Origin: Desarmillaria ectypa
Taxonomy: Eukaryota; Basidiomycota; Agaricomycetes; Agaricales; Physalacriaceae
DNA: 64,000 nt
Reading direction: 5' to 3'
Assembly (NCBI GenBank): GCA_030407005.1
Contig: JAUDYN010000003.1
Coordinates: forward strand, 1,612,001 to 1,676,000
Each line of letters starts with the position of its first letter. Position 1 is the first letter of the stretch. This document shows positions 9,434 through 21,854 of this stretch, in pieces. Below the pieces are notes generated by a model. That model was not told the DNA's origin and searched no databases. It was given only the letters and a program-made list of their open reading frames with translations. The translations under genes were made by a program, and so were the position numbers.

Positions 9434-12400
9434 ATGGCTACTAACGGCGTCGTCGTTAACGGAGATGGTCAGGCCGCTCCTGATTTGCAGAAAGACGCAG
9501 ACCAAGGTCGCGTTGTGGTTCACTCATTTGACCCAGATACTTCTCCTGAGGCAAAGGGTGCTGCCGCTGGCAAGGCTCGTGAAGAGCTCGGCATCCAAAA
9601 GGCTCTTCCTGAGCAAGGTGCGTTGAGGGACTGCCGCCTTTATTCCTCGAGTCTGACACCAAGCTGCAGAAGTTCCTATTGACCGCGGTAACTCCACCGT
9701 TGTTCCAACAATTACTGTTCACGATGCAGACGCGGTCTCTGAAAAACCTGAAGTTACGATCGAGGGCGTCGAGCAGGTCGATGGAGATGCCATAGTACCC
9801 CCTGGTGCACTGCCAGCTGCTGCTGCGCCTTCCATTCCTGACTGGTATCGTGTCGGGTGGCGTCAAGTATCCGGTATAGATCAGCCACCTCCTCGCGAGG
9901 GCGAAGAGAAGGACAAGGCTGTCTTGGAAACCTTTTTCACAGACCAATACTACGGCAGTTGGTATCACAACGCCGGTATCATTGTTTTTGTACGTTCGTC
10001 TCTTTTCAAAGTTTGGCTATACGCTTATCATCCCGTAGGCCGTGTTTGCTTCGCATTTTCTCACCCGCTTCCATTTTGGATGGGGTTGGCTGTTCATCAT
10101 CCTTGCCGTATGTAATACGTATTATACCACCTCCATGCAACGAGTTCGGCGGCGAGCGCGAGATGACATTCAGAGGGAACTGGTCAAAACGCGCCTGGCT
10201 TCCGATTCCGAGTCAGCTGATTGGATCAACAACTTCCTTGATCGTTTCTGGCTCATATACGAACCTGTTCTATCCACGACTATTATTAGTTCCGTGGATC
10301 AGGTCCTTAGTTCGAGTACTCCGGCCTTCCTAGATTCTATGCGGCTCTCTACATTTACCCTAGGAACAAAGGCGCCTCGAATCGATCATGTCCGGACCTT
10401 CCCAAAGACCCCAGATGATATTATCATGATGGACTGGGGTATCTCCTTCACTCCTAACGAGACTTCGGAGATGACAGCCAAACAAGTCGCGAACAAGGTC
10501 AATCCCAAAATTGTCCTTTCCGTTCGTGTTGGAAAAGGTCTTGCAACTGCCGCAATGCCCATCCTTCTGGAGGATATCACCTTCAAGGGCAACATGCGGG
10601 TTCGGATGAAGTTGATGACCAACTTCCCGCACGTTCAGATCGTTGACATATGTTTTATGGAGAAACCTGTCATCGACTACGTCCTCAAGCCAGTCGGTGG
10701 TGAAACATTGGGTTTTGACATCGCAAATGTGGGTGACATCCTTATGTCGGAAGTTTTTTGACTTCTGTGCCTCGTAGATTCCCGGCCTTTCGTCCTTCAT
10801 TCGTGACATGACACATTCGACACTCGGTCCGATGATGTACGATCCCAATGTCTTCACACTCAATCTCGAACAACTTCTCTCTGGTGCTCCCCTCGATTCA
10901 GCCATTGGCGTGTTGCAAGTCACAGTCCACTCGGCCCGCGGCATCAAAGGAAGCAAGATTGGCGGCGGTACCCCCGACCCCTTTGTGGCCTTTACCATTA
11001 ATAACCGCGCCGAACTGGCTCGCACTAAATATAAGCACAATACGTATGTTTATTCGCCTTATTTTTAGAAGTCTAAAATTAAACATAATATCTGATATAG
11101 GTACAACCCGACATGGATGGAGACAAAGTTCATCTTGGTCAATAGCCTCACGGAGTCGCTAGTGTTCAACCTTTACGACTACAATGATCATAGGAAGAAC
11201 ACCTTGTTGGGCTCCTCCATGTTCGAACTCACGCGGCTACAAGAGGATGCGACGCAGGAAGGTTTAACAAGTCAGCTACTGATGGATGGAAAGGAAAGAG
11301 GAGAGCTCAGATATGATGTCTCATTCTTCCCTGTCTTAATGCCTGAGGATGGCGAGGATACTAGCGATACCTGTAAGCTACTATGAGTTGCGTCTGTGGA
11401 TTTTTCTGACCATTCTGTCCAGCGGTTGGCATTGTTCGTCTCACTGTACATCAAGCCAAGGAACTCGATGCCAAAAAGTCTCTATCGGGAGATCTTAATC
11501 CTTTGGCAAAAGTCTTCCTCAGCGGTTCCAAAGCGCCTGTTCATGTTACGAAGGCGTTCAAGCATACGAACAACCCTGTCTGGGAGTCGTCCCACGAGTT
11601 CATATGTGCCGAGAAGGCGACATCCGTTATCACTGTCAAGGTTGTTGATGACCGCGATTTCCTCAAGGACCCTGTGGTTGGATACATGTCCATCAAACTG
11701 GAGGATTTGCTGGCCTCGAAGAAAGAAAACGTTGATTGGTTCCCTCTCAGCAACTGCGAAAGCGGCAAATTGAGGATATCTGCTGAATGGAAACCCTTAA
11801 ATATGGCAGGAAGTCTCCATGGCACTGACCATTACAGCCCTCCTATCGGTGTAGTAAGGCTGTGGTTGGATCGTGCCACCGATGTGAAGAACGTCGAGGC
11901 TACGCTGGGTGGCAAAGTGAGCTTCGCCTTGGCCGCATAAGAAGATGTCGCTGATCCGTTCATACAGAGTGATCCTTATACTCGGGTACAAGTCAACAAT
12001 GTCACTATGGGCAGGACGGAGGTTGTCAATAACAGCGAGTGACTTTCCATCAGCAATCTGGCCTGGTCTGAGTTCGCTTTCCAGATCTGAATCCTGTGTG
12101 GGACCAGATCATCTATATCACCGGTAAGCCTCGCAGTTCATTATATTTTTTGATTCTCTCCTCATCGAACATCTTCAGTTCATTCACTTAAGGAGGTTCG
12201 TACTACATATTGCACGAGACCTGTCCTGATAATCATAATCTCAGACTATGCTATTGGAATGCATGGATTATCAACACTTGACTCGGGTAAGTCGTGGCTT
12301 CATTCAGTGTACATCAAGCTGGATATCATTAGGATCGGTCGCTCGGGTCCGTCGAGTTGCGTGTATCAGAGCTCGTGAAAGAATCCGAAGACAAGATGTA

Positions 12401-14702
12401 TCCCTTCCAATCTACTGGCGTCAAGACTGTCACTGATCCCTTACATCTGGACGGAGTCAACGCTTTCAAAGGGAATCTGCATTACACCGCCGAGTTCATC
12501 CCTGCCATGAAATTGAAGGGTATCAAGTTTGAAGGTCACTCAAACGAGATAAATCAAGCTGTTGCCGCTGCTGATGATGATTCGGAGAGTGGTGTTGTAA
12601 CCGATGGCGAGTCGTCGATTTCGTCATCCGACGAGGAAGCGCAAGCCGTCCCAGATGGTGTCACCATTAAGGGTACACCCAAGAAGCACACAAGGGCTGC
12701 TAAGTCTACAGATACGACCGCTACAACTGCTACCCGTGCTACCGCAGCTTCTTCTGAAACCCCACCTCCTGTTGAAGAAGGCATCGAGATGTCCATGGAC
12801 GAATTAATGACGCATCGTACGTTCTAAGTGTCTTTTCCGAGGAACTTAATTTTATGTTTTGTTGCAGAGTCCGGTATCATTGTCTTCAACGTCATCTCGG
12901 GACAATTGGCCAAGAAAGCGCGAGTCGAAGTACTCTTGGATGATGGGTATTGGCCTTGCTTCACTACTACAAGAGCACGAAGCACTAAGGTTCAATGGGA
13001 TTATGTCGGAGAAGGTTTCCTCAAAGAACTCGACTTTGGTCAGGTGTGGTTGAGATTGAATGAGGCCGATGAAGGAGATAAGGATGATATTATAGCGCAA
13101 TGGAAGGGCGACACCAAACCGTTCCTTCAGTCAACCCTCGTAAGGCTCAGTATATGTGATGTTTACTGTCTCTCACTCATTTTGTAGAACGGTCCTCAAA
13201 CCTTCACTCTTCGAGACGAATCCGGCAAAGACATTTCACTTGTAACCGTTGAGGCTCGCTACGTACCGGTCCCCGTTAAACTTGAACCGCGGGAGAGTAT
13301 CAACAGTACGTAAATGTTGTTAATTGTGACCCCGTTCGTTCTAGTTTGACTAAATCTTCCTTAGATCAAGGTGTCCTACGTGTCGATCTCATTGATGCTC
13401 GTGAGATTCCTGCCGCAGACAGATCAGGCAAGTTCTAGTTACCCGTCCGACTTCATCTCTAACGACTGATATTAGGCAAATCTGATCCATATGCGGTTTT
13501 CACTCTCAATGAACAAAGGGTCTTCAAGTCTCAGACCAAGAAGAAGACTCTTAGTCCCGAATGGAACGAAAACTTCCAGGTTTCTGTGGTACGTTCGAAA
13601 CATTGTACTCTAATACTAGTGTGGTGGACCTGATTGCTTTCTGTTTCGCAGCCTTCTCGTGTGGCTGCCGATTTCGAAGTTGAAATATTCGACTGGAATC
13701 AGCTAGAACAAGCGAAGAGTCTAGGATCAGCCAAGATCAATCTCGCGGATCTCGAGCCGTTCGAAGCCTCTGAATTGGAGCTTTCTCTATCCTCGGCTAA
13801 GCTTGGTTCAAAGGGACGTGTGCATGTTCGATTGATGTTCCAGCCAGAGATCATCGCTAAATCTCGCAAGAACACGTCTACGTTCTCCACCGCTGGTCGA
13901 GCAATGACGCAAGTTGGAGTTCTTCCTTTATCCGCAGGCAAGGGTGTCATCCAAGGAGTGACTGGCCTGTTCAAGAGCAAGGAGGCTGATGAAGTACCGG
14001 CAATTCCCGAGCTGCCAGCAGGACAGGCCTCTGTTCCCATCGTGCAAACAGACACTCTCGGCACGCTTGGCAATCGCACGCTTCCGGACACAAAGTCCAA
14101 GACGTCTTTAGATGGAACACACGAGCCAGGTACGCTGCGGGTGACCGTGATGGATGCGAAGGACTTGTCAAGTACTGACAGCAAACCGTATGCAACTATC
14201 CGCTTGGGCGACAAGGAATTCAAAACGAAGCATTCTGGAAAGACAGCAACTCCTGAGTGGTAAGCTAGAACTTTGTTTCATGTACAGGTTTTTTCTTATT
14301 TTTGCAGGGACGAAACGTTTACTTTTGCTGCTGGTCCTTATATCTCCAAAATCTATGTTTGGGTATACGATCATAAAACACTTGGAAAGGATAAGCTGCT
14401 TGGTGACGGCGAAATTGATGTGAAGTTTGACCTCCTCTATACGTAAAATGTTGTGACTGACGAACACTTAGATCTGGCGACATATACAACCAGAAGAAGC
14501 ATCAGCTGCAGATGTATTTTTGGAGTTACGTGAAGGACAGGGCCTTATGCGCCTACGGCTGCAGTACGATCCGACCCAAAATCCGCTAGGAAGGTCGTCC
14601 ATGGGATCGCGGGAAAACGTGATGCATCGAACAGTGTCAATAGCGTCGCCATCAAGGTTCAGCATACGTGGACGACGCCCAGGAGCTGAAAACGACGACT
14701 GA
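9434..14702 (+). CDS. TCB: Tricalbin / extended synaptotagmin (SMP plus multiple C2)
   Basis: Tethers cortical ER to the plasma membrane and carries lipid between them. About 1,450 residues in many exons. Order seen: acidic Ala-rich N-terminus; hydrophobic hairpin (AGIIVFAVFASHFL, GWGWLFIILAVCNTYY) spanning an intron at about 9.99 kb; SMP domain from SADWINNFLDRFW to VGDILMSEVF; C2A (IGVLQVTVHSARGI), C2B (VGIVRLTVHQAKEL, ending ISAEWKPL), C2C (IGVVRLWLDRATDV, split by introns), a Ser/Thr-rich acidic linker at 12.55-12.8 kb, C2D (SGIIVFNVISGQLA), C2E (GVLRVDLIDAREI, SDPYAVFTL) and C2F (GTLRVTVMDAKDL). The final residues are basic and Ser-rich. The ATG at 9434 has a good context. Exon edges in C2C are less sure than elsewhere. 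A second, shorter homologue lies at 5.1-6.2 kb. Confidence 0.94.
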
Positions 14703-15521
14703 GTTCAAATACTGACCGTCGAACCTTTATCCCATTATACCTTTGAGCAATTTTAAATAAACAAGCTAGCATAATTATTAACCGAGTTGGACCGTGGATT
14801 AATATGGACTACATTTGTGTACCATTATTGCAATTCAATCTTGTTGGTCGCAGTGAGCTAAAAGCATAGGAGCAAAGCAAGTATTCTGGGTCAGCCCATT
14901 TACTACGCAAGAAGAGGAAATGACTAACAATGTGACAGACTGTCGAGAGCAGTATGAAGGACTAGAGCAAGTCCCGATATTCGTGGGAACTCCGTATCGC
15001 ATCCGAGTCTGCATCATGACATTGACTGTCCTGCTTGGGAGGCGAAATAGAAAGAAGTAAGATAAGGACCTAGCCATATGTGCCCGGACCAACTTGTAAG
15101 TGTGCTCGTAGATGCATCATTAAACTCAATGCGACGCTAGAAAGATGAGCAGATATGTTATGTTTGAAGAAACGGTCGGATCCAGCATGCCGCAAAGGCA
15201 TGAAGAACACGCGGTGCCGCATCTGAGGAATACAACTTTTGATAGACAGAGTCCAGACAGTTTAACGAAGTGAAGATAAGCCAAGTCCAGAACGGCCCAG
15301 CGAATGTTCCACCATGCAGAATGAGCTCGAGGGGAATGTCGAGCACCATAAGGGAGGGGGGGGGGGCACAGAAGAAATGACCTGATCTACTCTGTGGTAC
15401 TCGGGCCGTGAATGATATTGGATTCTTGACCCAGACAAGAGTGTGGGAAATTGCGTCATCAACAAAATTTACGATCGGTTGGGGAAGAGTTAACAAGACC
15501 TGTTCTTTCCTTTCTGCTGTC
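14703..15521. other. Intergenic, no gene recognised
   Basis: Between tricalbin and the NUDIX gene. Open frames on the minus strand (up to about 120 codons) have no motif I know and their extent depends on non-ATG starts. A small minus-strand gene with introns cannot be ruled out. Confidence 0.35.
15356..15366 (+). repeat. G11 homopolymer
   Basis: Eleven consecutive G in the intergenic stretch before the NUDIX gene. Such a run may form a G-rich structure and is prone to sequencing length error. Confidence 0.8.
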
Positions 15522-16977
15522 ATGTCTGGTAAGCTCCTTCGTCGCCGCCATCGTCGTTCTACTGCTCATCATTCCCAGACAAACCGGTCTCCGTCGTTCC
15601 TCTGCTTTCTCGCGCCCTTCATCGCATTCGCTCGACTCCGCCCAGAATTATCGCCTCGCCTCCTACTCGTACGTCTTTTATGTGTCACTACACTCTGTTG
15701 CTCACTTTATGTAGAGCCACGTCGCGCTGCAGTTGCCATTGTCATTCGTGTCGTTCCTGCACCAAACTACAGTGCCCCGACGACCTCCACTGCGCCTCCC
15801 CAGCTATCCGAGTTCTTCCAGCTAGACTGGGTAAATGACCCCAACGCCCAACCAGAAATCCTCTTTTTACGACGAGATAATCCTGTTAACGACGACGGAA
15901 CCGTGCCTCCCAAAGAGGCTCATGTCGCATTCCCCGGCGGTAGAACAGAGCCAGATGATGAGGGTGGTGCTTATACCGGTGCGTACGCCATCACATAACG
16001 CCCAGCAAACCTGACCCTCTTTAGCCCTTCGCCAAACATGGGAAGAGATAGGTATTGATCTCGCTGAACGCGACTACATCTGCGTCGGCCAATTGGACGA
16101 CCGTGAAATTACGACCTCGCTCGGAAAACGGTTGTTAATGATTCTCTCTCCTTTTGTCTTTCTTCAAGTTTCCCCCCATTCTCCTTCTCCAGACCCCGCC
16201 CCGTCCACGACCCTCCACTGGATACCTCTAGCATCTCTTGTTTCTGCTCATCCGCCGCCCAAGTGGTCCACCGTCACTGTCGATGCTGCTTCTCGCCTCG
16301 CCCCCAAGCATTCAACAGCACTCCGTCTCCTTGTTCGAGTCTTAATTGGGAGCATGGAGTTTCCAGCCATTGTCTTGGGCCAGGCGTCGTCGCCCCATCC
16401 TCCTCATATTCTCAAACTTTGGGGACTCTCTCTCGGTATGACGCTCGATTTGATGTCATACATGATCCTCCCCACGCCTTCCTCAAAGAGCATTCATGAC
16501 CCCGAAATAAATGTTGAGAAAGGTCGCTCTTCTCCACTCTCCCCTGTCATGTATCTGCCTTACCAAAGCGATGTCCCTGGCATGCGCATGGAAGTAGTTG
16601 CCCCAAGTCTTGCCAGCGTGTTTCCCCGATTTTCGTATCCTGACGTCAATTTCTGGATTTGGTGCGTCGTATGCATCGTATCCCTAGCGGCGTTCTTATG
16701 ACTTCTTCCAGGCTATTTGGTAAACGCTATCGTGAAGTTATTCGTGGATGGGAGGCCAGTGTGCGATCCGGTAATAACAATGACAGGAGGTAAGGGGCTC
16801 CATTTACATTTTGTCGTCAGTTGACCTTATCGTCGCGTTAGAATAAATTGGTCGGGTTCTGCATTAAGCACGTTCTATGCCGCTATCAGAAAGGCATTGG
16901 TCGTTGTTATTGTTGCTCGGGCTCTCGGTATCATCTTCGGCTTGGCATTTGCTGGTTGGTGGATATTCACATCCTAG
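15522..16977 (+). CDS. NUDIX hydrolase with C-terminal membrane segment
   Basis: Likely hydrolyses a nucleoside diphosphate linked to another moiety, as CoA-diphosphatase-like NUDIX proteins do. The first coding exon is 7 nt (ATGTCTG); splicing gives MSDKPVSVVPLLSRALHRIR, and a second intron precedes RRAAVAIVIRVVPAP. NUDIX box: FPGGRTEPDDEGG and, after an intron, YTALRQTWEEIGID. The REUXEE core reads RQTWEE, so the first Glu is Gln but the metal-binding EE pair remains, and there is one extra residue in the loop against the strict pattern. Downstream come LHWIPLASL and a long family-specific region, then a closing hydrophobic helix ALVVVIVARALGIIFGLAF. Full length about 430 residues. The tail suggests membrane anchoring. 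Substrate unknown. Confidence 0.85.
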
Positions 16978-17322
16978 ACACTTATCTTTTTTTTCTCTTT
17001 TGTTCTTCGGTATGAAAGTAAGGGTGGGATTAACCGGCCACCGAGTGACTCTTAACTTAAATAGAAATTGGACTGGGGGGGTATACTACTTCACAAATGT
17101 AATTACAGTTATGCTATGAATGGAAACCCGGACGCTAAAACTTCCCTCTAGAAGCTACTACTCGCGCACTGCAGTGCGCCTGTATAATCTGAGAAGGAGA
17201 TATGACGAGAAGAGAGCAAGACACTTTCACTGTACCTAGCATAATGATGACTATTGAGGTCATAAAAATAATGAAACCATAAGAGAAATACCAAGCATAC
17301 GACTTCGAAGAATTGTGGCAGC
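16978..17322. other. Intergenic between convergent genes
   Basis: 345 bp between the NUDIX stop and the DUF6699 stop, AT-rich with T-runs. Probably both 3' untranslated regions. Confidence 0.4.
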
Positions 17323-18570
17323 CTACATTGTATCAAAGCGAGACTCTACCAAGTGTAAGATCCACCCCTGCCTGTCGGGATTGAGCTCCAGCCCATTGAA
17401 AAAGTGATGGCGTCCAAAATAGTCACATCGACGCAGAGCCGTTTCCTCGTGGTGCTCGAGATTTCTATCACGTCGGATTCGATGCATCCTTTCAGCCGCC
17501 GTCTGCACTTCTGCAGGCCAACTATCGAACTCCTCCCCAGACACGTACTGCTGAAAGGTATCGTATATCCCGACAAAGACATCGTCACAACAAACACCGT
17601 TCAAGTTGATGACCATAATGGGCCAGTTATCCAAGTACTTGCCATTGACCATGATCGCATTTATGAAAAGGTGTGTGACAAAGGGCCATGTTGCGGGTTG
17701 GGCTCTGTCTGGCTTGCCAAGGATAACGACACTACTGTCGAGATTCATCATCATTATTTCGACACTAGCAGTGATGTCCCAGAATACAGGAGCAACGCTA
17801 TTCTTGGAGTGTATAAGCCACGGATTGAGCTGGCACTCCCAGGGAAAGGGAAGTGGTGTACCTCGTTGGGGCCGTTCCCATCTTGTCGGTCGAAGAGGGA
17901 GTCCGGGAAGTCGCTGACCTGGGATCCATCGCTCGGGATGATGCCCACCCTCTGTTCAGAAGTATCGTGAGCAACTTGACAACTCTGAATGTAGATCCTT
18001 ACTTGGACTTTGCAGCGCATTATACATTTCTATCGGGTCAATTTCCACGGATATTTGGGGAGCTGGGGCTGTGTTCATCTACTGATGAGAAAAATCAATA
18101 GGATAGGGAAGGTAATTGTAAACAAACATTGGTTGCAGACAAACCCCCCATTAACGTTGGGCCATGCGTAGTATCCCCATGCTTTCCAATCGGACAAAGG
18201 AACAGAAGGGTACTTTGGTGCTGGAGGATCGAGCTCCAGGGGGTGGTACATGGGAATCCTTCGCTTGACGACTTTGTAGTCGAGTCCTACAAGGTGATCA
18301 GCATCGTCTTCTCTGTAATGGCGGCGCGAACTCACGCAATATACGTCTGATCAGACGAACGAGACTGCTGCGCTCGTGAGCTCTCACGTCATAGTAGCGT
18401 GTTTTGATAATATATGGCGGCGCTTGGGGGATCTTCAGAGGCGTTTGGGGTGGTTGTTCATAGGGCAAAGGTACAGCTGGCCTAAGAGGTGATGGAGTCC
18501 ATGGGGTCAGTAAGTCCTTGACAGGACGATAAAATCCCCCATGGCGATTGTAATCGTCGAAAGAGCCCAT
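17323..18570 (-). CDS. DUF6699-domain protein
   Basis: Resembles the large basidiomycete family with DUF6699, whose function is unknown. Seen: Pro-rich N-terminus from the ATG at 18570 (MGSFDDYNRHGGFYRPVKDL), a middle part with DWKAWGYYAWPN, then the domain: NPWLIHSKNSVAPVFWDI, LFINAIMVNGKYLDNWPIMV, CCDDVFVGIYDTFQQYVSG, and a basic end with RRCDYFGRHHFFNGLE. The W-D-I, DVF and FxG elements are typical. There are three or four introns; the junction after RLIRR and the one before VGIIPSDG could each be placed in more than one way and I could not make all phases agree, so the middle is provisional. The family often occurs in many copies per genome; only one is seen here. Confidence 0.75.
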
Positions 18571-19004
18571 CGAGACGAGGTTGATGAGGAGAAGTCAAGT
18601 TATCAATAGATATCAGCTTGAGAAAATGCGGTTTACACGAGGCTGCCATTGGTTCTTGGAAACCCGGGAACATCGTTATGTGAGCGGGAGTTCCCTGATA
18701 TTCTGGAATACGGCTAGCCGTTCCAATGCACAATGCAGTCGTGCAGTCAAATTCATTGCGCCAGATTCGGAAGCGTCCTTGTCTTCTGGTAGCACAGTAC
18801 CGGGGCCCGGCTTGCTTCAAGGTAACCGGTAAAAAGCTAAAAACCCGACAAGCAGCAGCCTCAGGCAAAGAACAGATCCAAGACCGTGACCAAGCAAAGG
18901 GATGGCGGACGTAGAGGTATAAGGTAAAGAACAAAATACTATCAAAATACGCAAAATACGCCAACTGGTGTTACATTCAAGCAACCATAACAATAATCAT
19001 ACAT
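18571..19004. other. Intergenic, no gene recognised
   Basis: Promoter side of the DUF6699 gene and 3' side of NPL4. A 160-codon minus-strand frame overlapping the DUF6699 start has no motif and is treated as chance. Confidence 0.4.
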
Positions 19005-21302
19005 TTATAATGGTAATCCACAGACTTCGCAGTCAGTTCCTCCATGATCGTTTTCAAATGTACAATGGGGACAGGTTCTAGTGCTGCTTGCATGCCCAGA
19101 TCCCGTTCCGCTGCTTTCTGCTGAAGCAGCCTCTGCAGCCGCGATTTGGTCCAACACGTCTTGCGGGATGTCTTCATCCATTGCGGCCGGTGTTGAAGCG
19201 GTGTTCGATTGAGCTGGAAAAGTGCATGAACATCTGCATTCGTATATAATGCAATGTTAACTTACGAGCGCTCTCCCGCGTAAACGTCATGAGGGTATGC
19301 CAACCCTCGGTGGACAATAAAGGGTCCAGCTGGCTGACATCCTCCAACAAGGTGGATGAGGTTACAGTACGCATGAGTACCTTCATGTCCTCCTTAATCG
19401 TGTGTCAGACATGTTGGAAAGTAAACTCCCATGACTTACTGGTGAGAATAGCTGGGTTGTACCTAGGAAAGCGACGAGATGCCAATCGCTTAGCCATTTA
19501 GCCAACTCGAACGTCTTATGGGCTCGTCCCGGTTGTAGGTGTTTGCTATCAGAGATATCTGGGGCACCCAACGAATGAAGGACAGAAAGAACGTGTTCTA
19601 TTCGTTGATCTTCCAACCCAGGTCGGTTCTCAATCTTGAATTGGGTCGATTGGAACATTGGTGACGGGTTTTGAGGGAAACCATGTGTCACCTGAATTGT
19701 AAGCCATTATTTATGGACTGGATTAAAAACGTACAGACTCACATTGACCAAAAGATATTCCACAGGAAAGGCTGGTTTGGCACTCTTTTTGACCTCCAAT
19801 CCGTACTCGTTCTTGTAAGAAAAGAAAACATCGGGAACATATCGAGCTGTTTCTTGACTTCGATCTTCTTCCTTCACTCTGACAATACCAGGATCGACGC
19901 TAGCCTCGATCATGTCCGCCTCAACCATGGCCTCGGCTTGTGCGGAGACCTGATATGCAGAAACGTCAACCTGTCCATCTTCCGTTCCAGTCAATACTGC
20001 CGTCACCAAGCGCGACGAAAATCGACCAGTAGGCGAGGATTTAGATAGTGTCTGATTGGAGTTTTGCATCGTGGCCGCGAATATTGCCTCTAAGGAGGAT
20101 AGGTAGAAGGAGCCTGGGTGTCTCTTATATACGTTCTTTGTTCGATCCTCCTCCGTTGGATCAAGGTCGGTAAAGATATACCCAACAACAGTCAGCGAAG
20201 TGGTCGCAGAAGCTGAGAGCTTTTTGATACGAGTTTCCTCTTCCCAGGGCAGACCGAGGGTCAAACCATCCAACTCGCCTTCTTGTGGTGGTTCATAGAT
20301 AGCCTCCACGACAGCCTTGATTCCCATGGGCACCTTCTCATACGGTTCGTAACGGCCAATCATCCATCCGAAACGTTGTAACCCGGTCATTCGCCATGCT
20401 TGGAGAAATCTATCCACAATGTCCATAGAAGCGATCTCGAGATGATCGACCATTCGAAAAGGCTGAGATTGAAGAGTAATAGCGGAAGGCTGACAATAGG
20501 TGCAGATTCCAGAAGGCCATGGAAGATGAGCGCCTGTTGGGCATGGTGTCTTCACCTTGTAAGAGAGCGGGCTGAGAGACGGCAAAGATGAAGCTGCAGA
20601 AGACGTTATTTTCGGGGTTATTTTCTGCAGATAGGCGTGGTAGGAAAGATGCTTGATAGCATGCTCCTTATGATACGCTGCATCGTAAGGTTCTAATGGC
20701 ATACAGTAGTCGCACATTCCTCTGGCACCATGTTTGCAAAACTGGACATCACGTCCTCTTGGAATTTTGCCGTCATGAGAGCGCCAATAGACATCTATGG
20801 AATCCTCTTGAATTATTTCCCAAGGCCTTTTCTCACTCAGCGATGGCTGATGGCCGGTTTGAGCACTTTGTATTGGTGTTTCCGCAGCCGAACTCGACGC
20901 TGCTGCCTTGGCTTGGTAATTCACAAAGATGAGATCGCCGTGACTGAGGGTAAGTTGTGAAAAATACGAACTTGAAACGATGAATACTGTACACGCACTT
21001 GAGGCCGATGCTCTTTAAAGTCCGCCCCTTCAAAGTCAGGATTGGTACTTCGTTGCCGCGAGGTTGATTCGACACGGTGATAGTCTCTGAGTCCGCATCA
21101 GGCGATGTCTCCAGTATCTTTAAGTTGAAATGATGTTAGCTAGTGTGGAAGCCACCTCCAAGCACTTACCTTGTTCAGCAATTCAGTAATGTCGGCTGTT
21201 GGTTGGAACTCGAAGCGAAAATTTCCATCTTTTGAACGAATTCTGAGAAGCTAAAGGGCCATAAGTAATATTTCAAGGCGCATCATGGTGAGACCGTACC
21301 AT
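19005..21302 (-). CDS. NPL4: Npl4, ubiquitin-binding cofactor of Cdc48/p97
   Basis: With Ufd1 it feeds ubiquitinated proteins to Cdc48 in ER-associated decay and other extraction. About 650 residues. Domains: ubiquitin-like N-terminus starting LLRIRSKDGNFRFEF; NPL4 zinc-finger segment with FCKHGARGMCDYCMPLEP and HAIKHLSYHAYL; second Cys pair GICTYCQP; MPN-like domain from FRMVDHLEIASMDIVDRFL through RFGWMIGRYEPY; C-terminal helix region; and a closing zinc finger TRTCPHCTFENDHGG, TDCEVCGLPL. The start is unusual: the only ATG that leads into LLRIRSKDG is at 21302, directly followed by an intron donor (gtacgg..ttag), so the first coding exon holds the start codon alone. Divergent from the bZIP gene. 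Confidence 0.94.
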
Positions 21303-21854
21303 GGCAAAGCAGAGGAGAGAAAGAGTAATAGCACTGAGATGGTAGTCCCTGTTCAGGCCTGTCACCAGATCGACGCGTAATACATACGCGTTGCTCATGT
21401 AAGCTGCAGTAAGCAGTCTAAATGGGGATAATCATGCGGCGATCGCCTTCGAAGGCACCAGAGGTATTCGGAATTCCCTACTTTATATGAAGTACAAGTC
21501 CGTGTGGCATCGAATACTTGTTTTTTCGACTGTATTCGTTCATCCCCTCTATGTGGACATGCGAAATATGTGTGTTTTGGTCCCATGCCTCCTAGAAAGC
21601 ACGAATCGGCTATTCGCGAGGTTGCGTTATTTGGCTGTCGCAATCTTGTGAATCTATTGCGAATCGCTAAACATTGGTCCAATGGACACAGAACTCCTTC
21701 TACTCTGCTATGCTGGCCACTCATTGACGTACTACCTCTGGTCATGCTCATTTCCCTGAAAAACTCAGTCTCCGACGCATCAGACAGCTCCCCTGCCTTA
21801 GATTCCATTCAAACTGAATTGGACCGCTGGAAGAATTTGATATTTTCTTTCGAT
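21303..21854. promoter_or_regulatory. Divergent promoter region NPL4 / bZIP
   Basis: 552 bp between the two start codons. The + strand is open for much of its length in the frame ending at 21983, but without recognisable domains, so I treat it as promoter and 5' leader. Confidence 0.35.

Noticed and set aside
10360..11040. 226-codon open frame on the minus strand across tricalbin
   Set aside because: It lies opposite the SMP and C2A exons, whose protein is well conserved; it runs through the + strand intron-exon borders and shows no domain. Such antisense frames arise from codon bias in GC-balanced genes.
13699..14223. 174-codon minus-strand frame opposite tricalbin
   Set aside because: Opposite C2E-C2F, with no motif; shadow of the real gene.
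17404..17970. 188-codon + strand frame opposite DUF6699
   Set aside because: The minus strand gives the DUF6699 domain signature; the + frame has no known motif.
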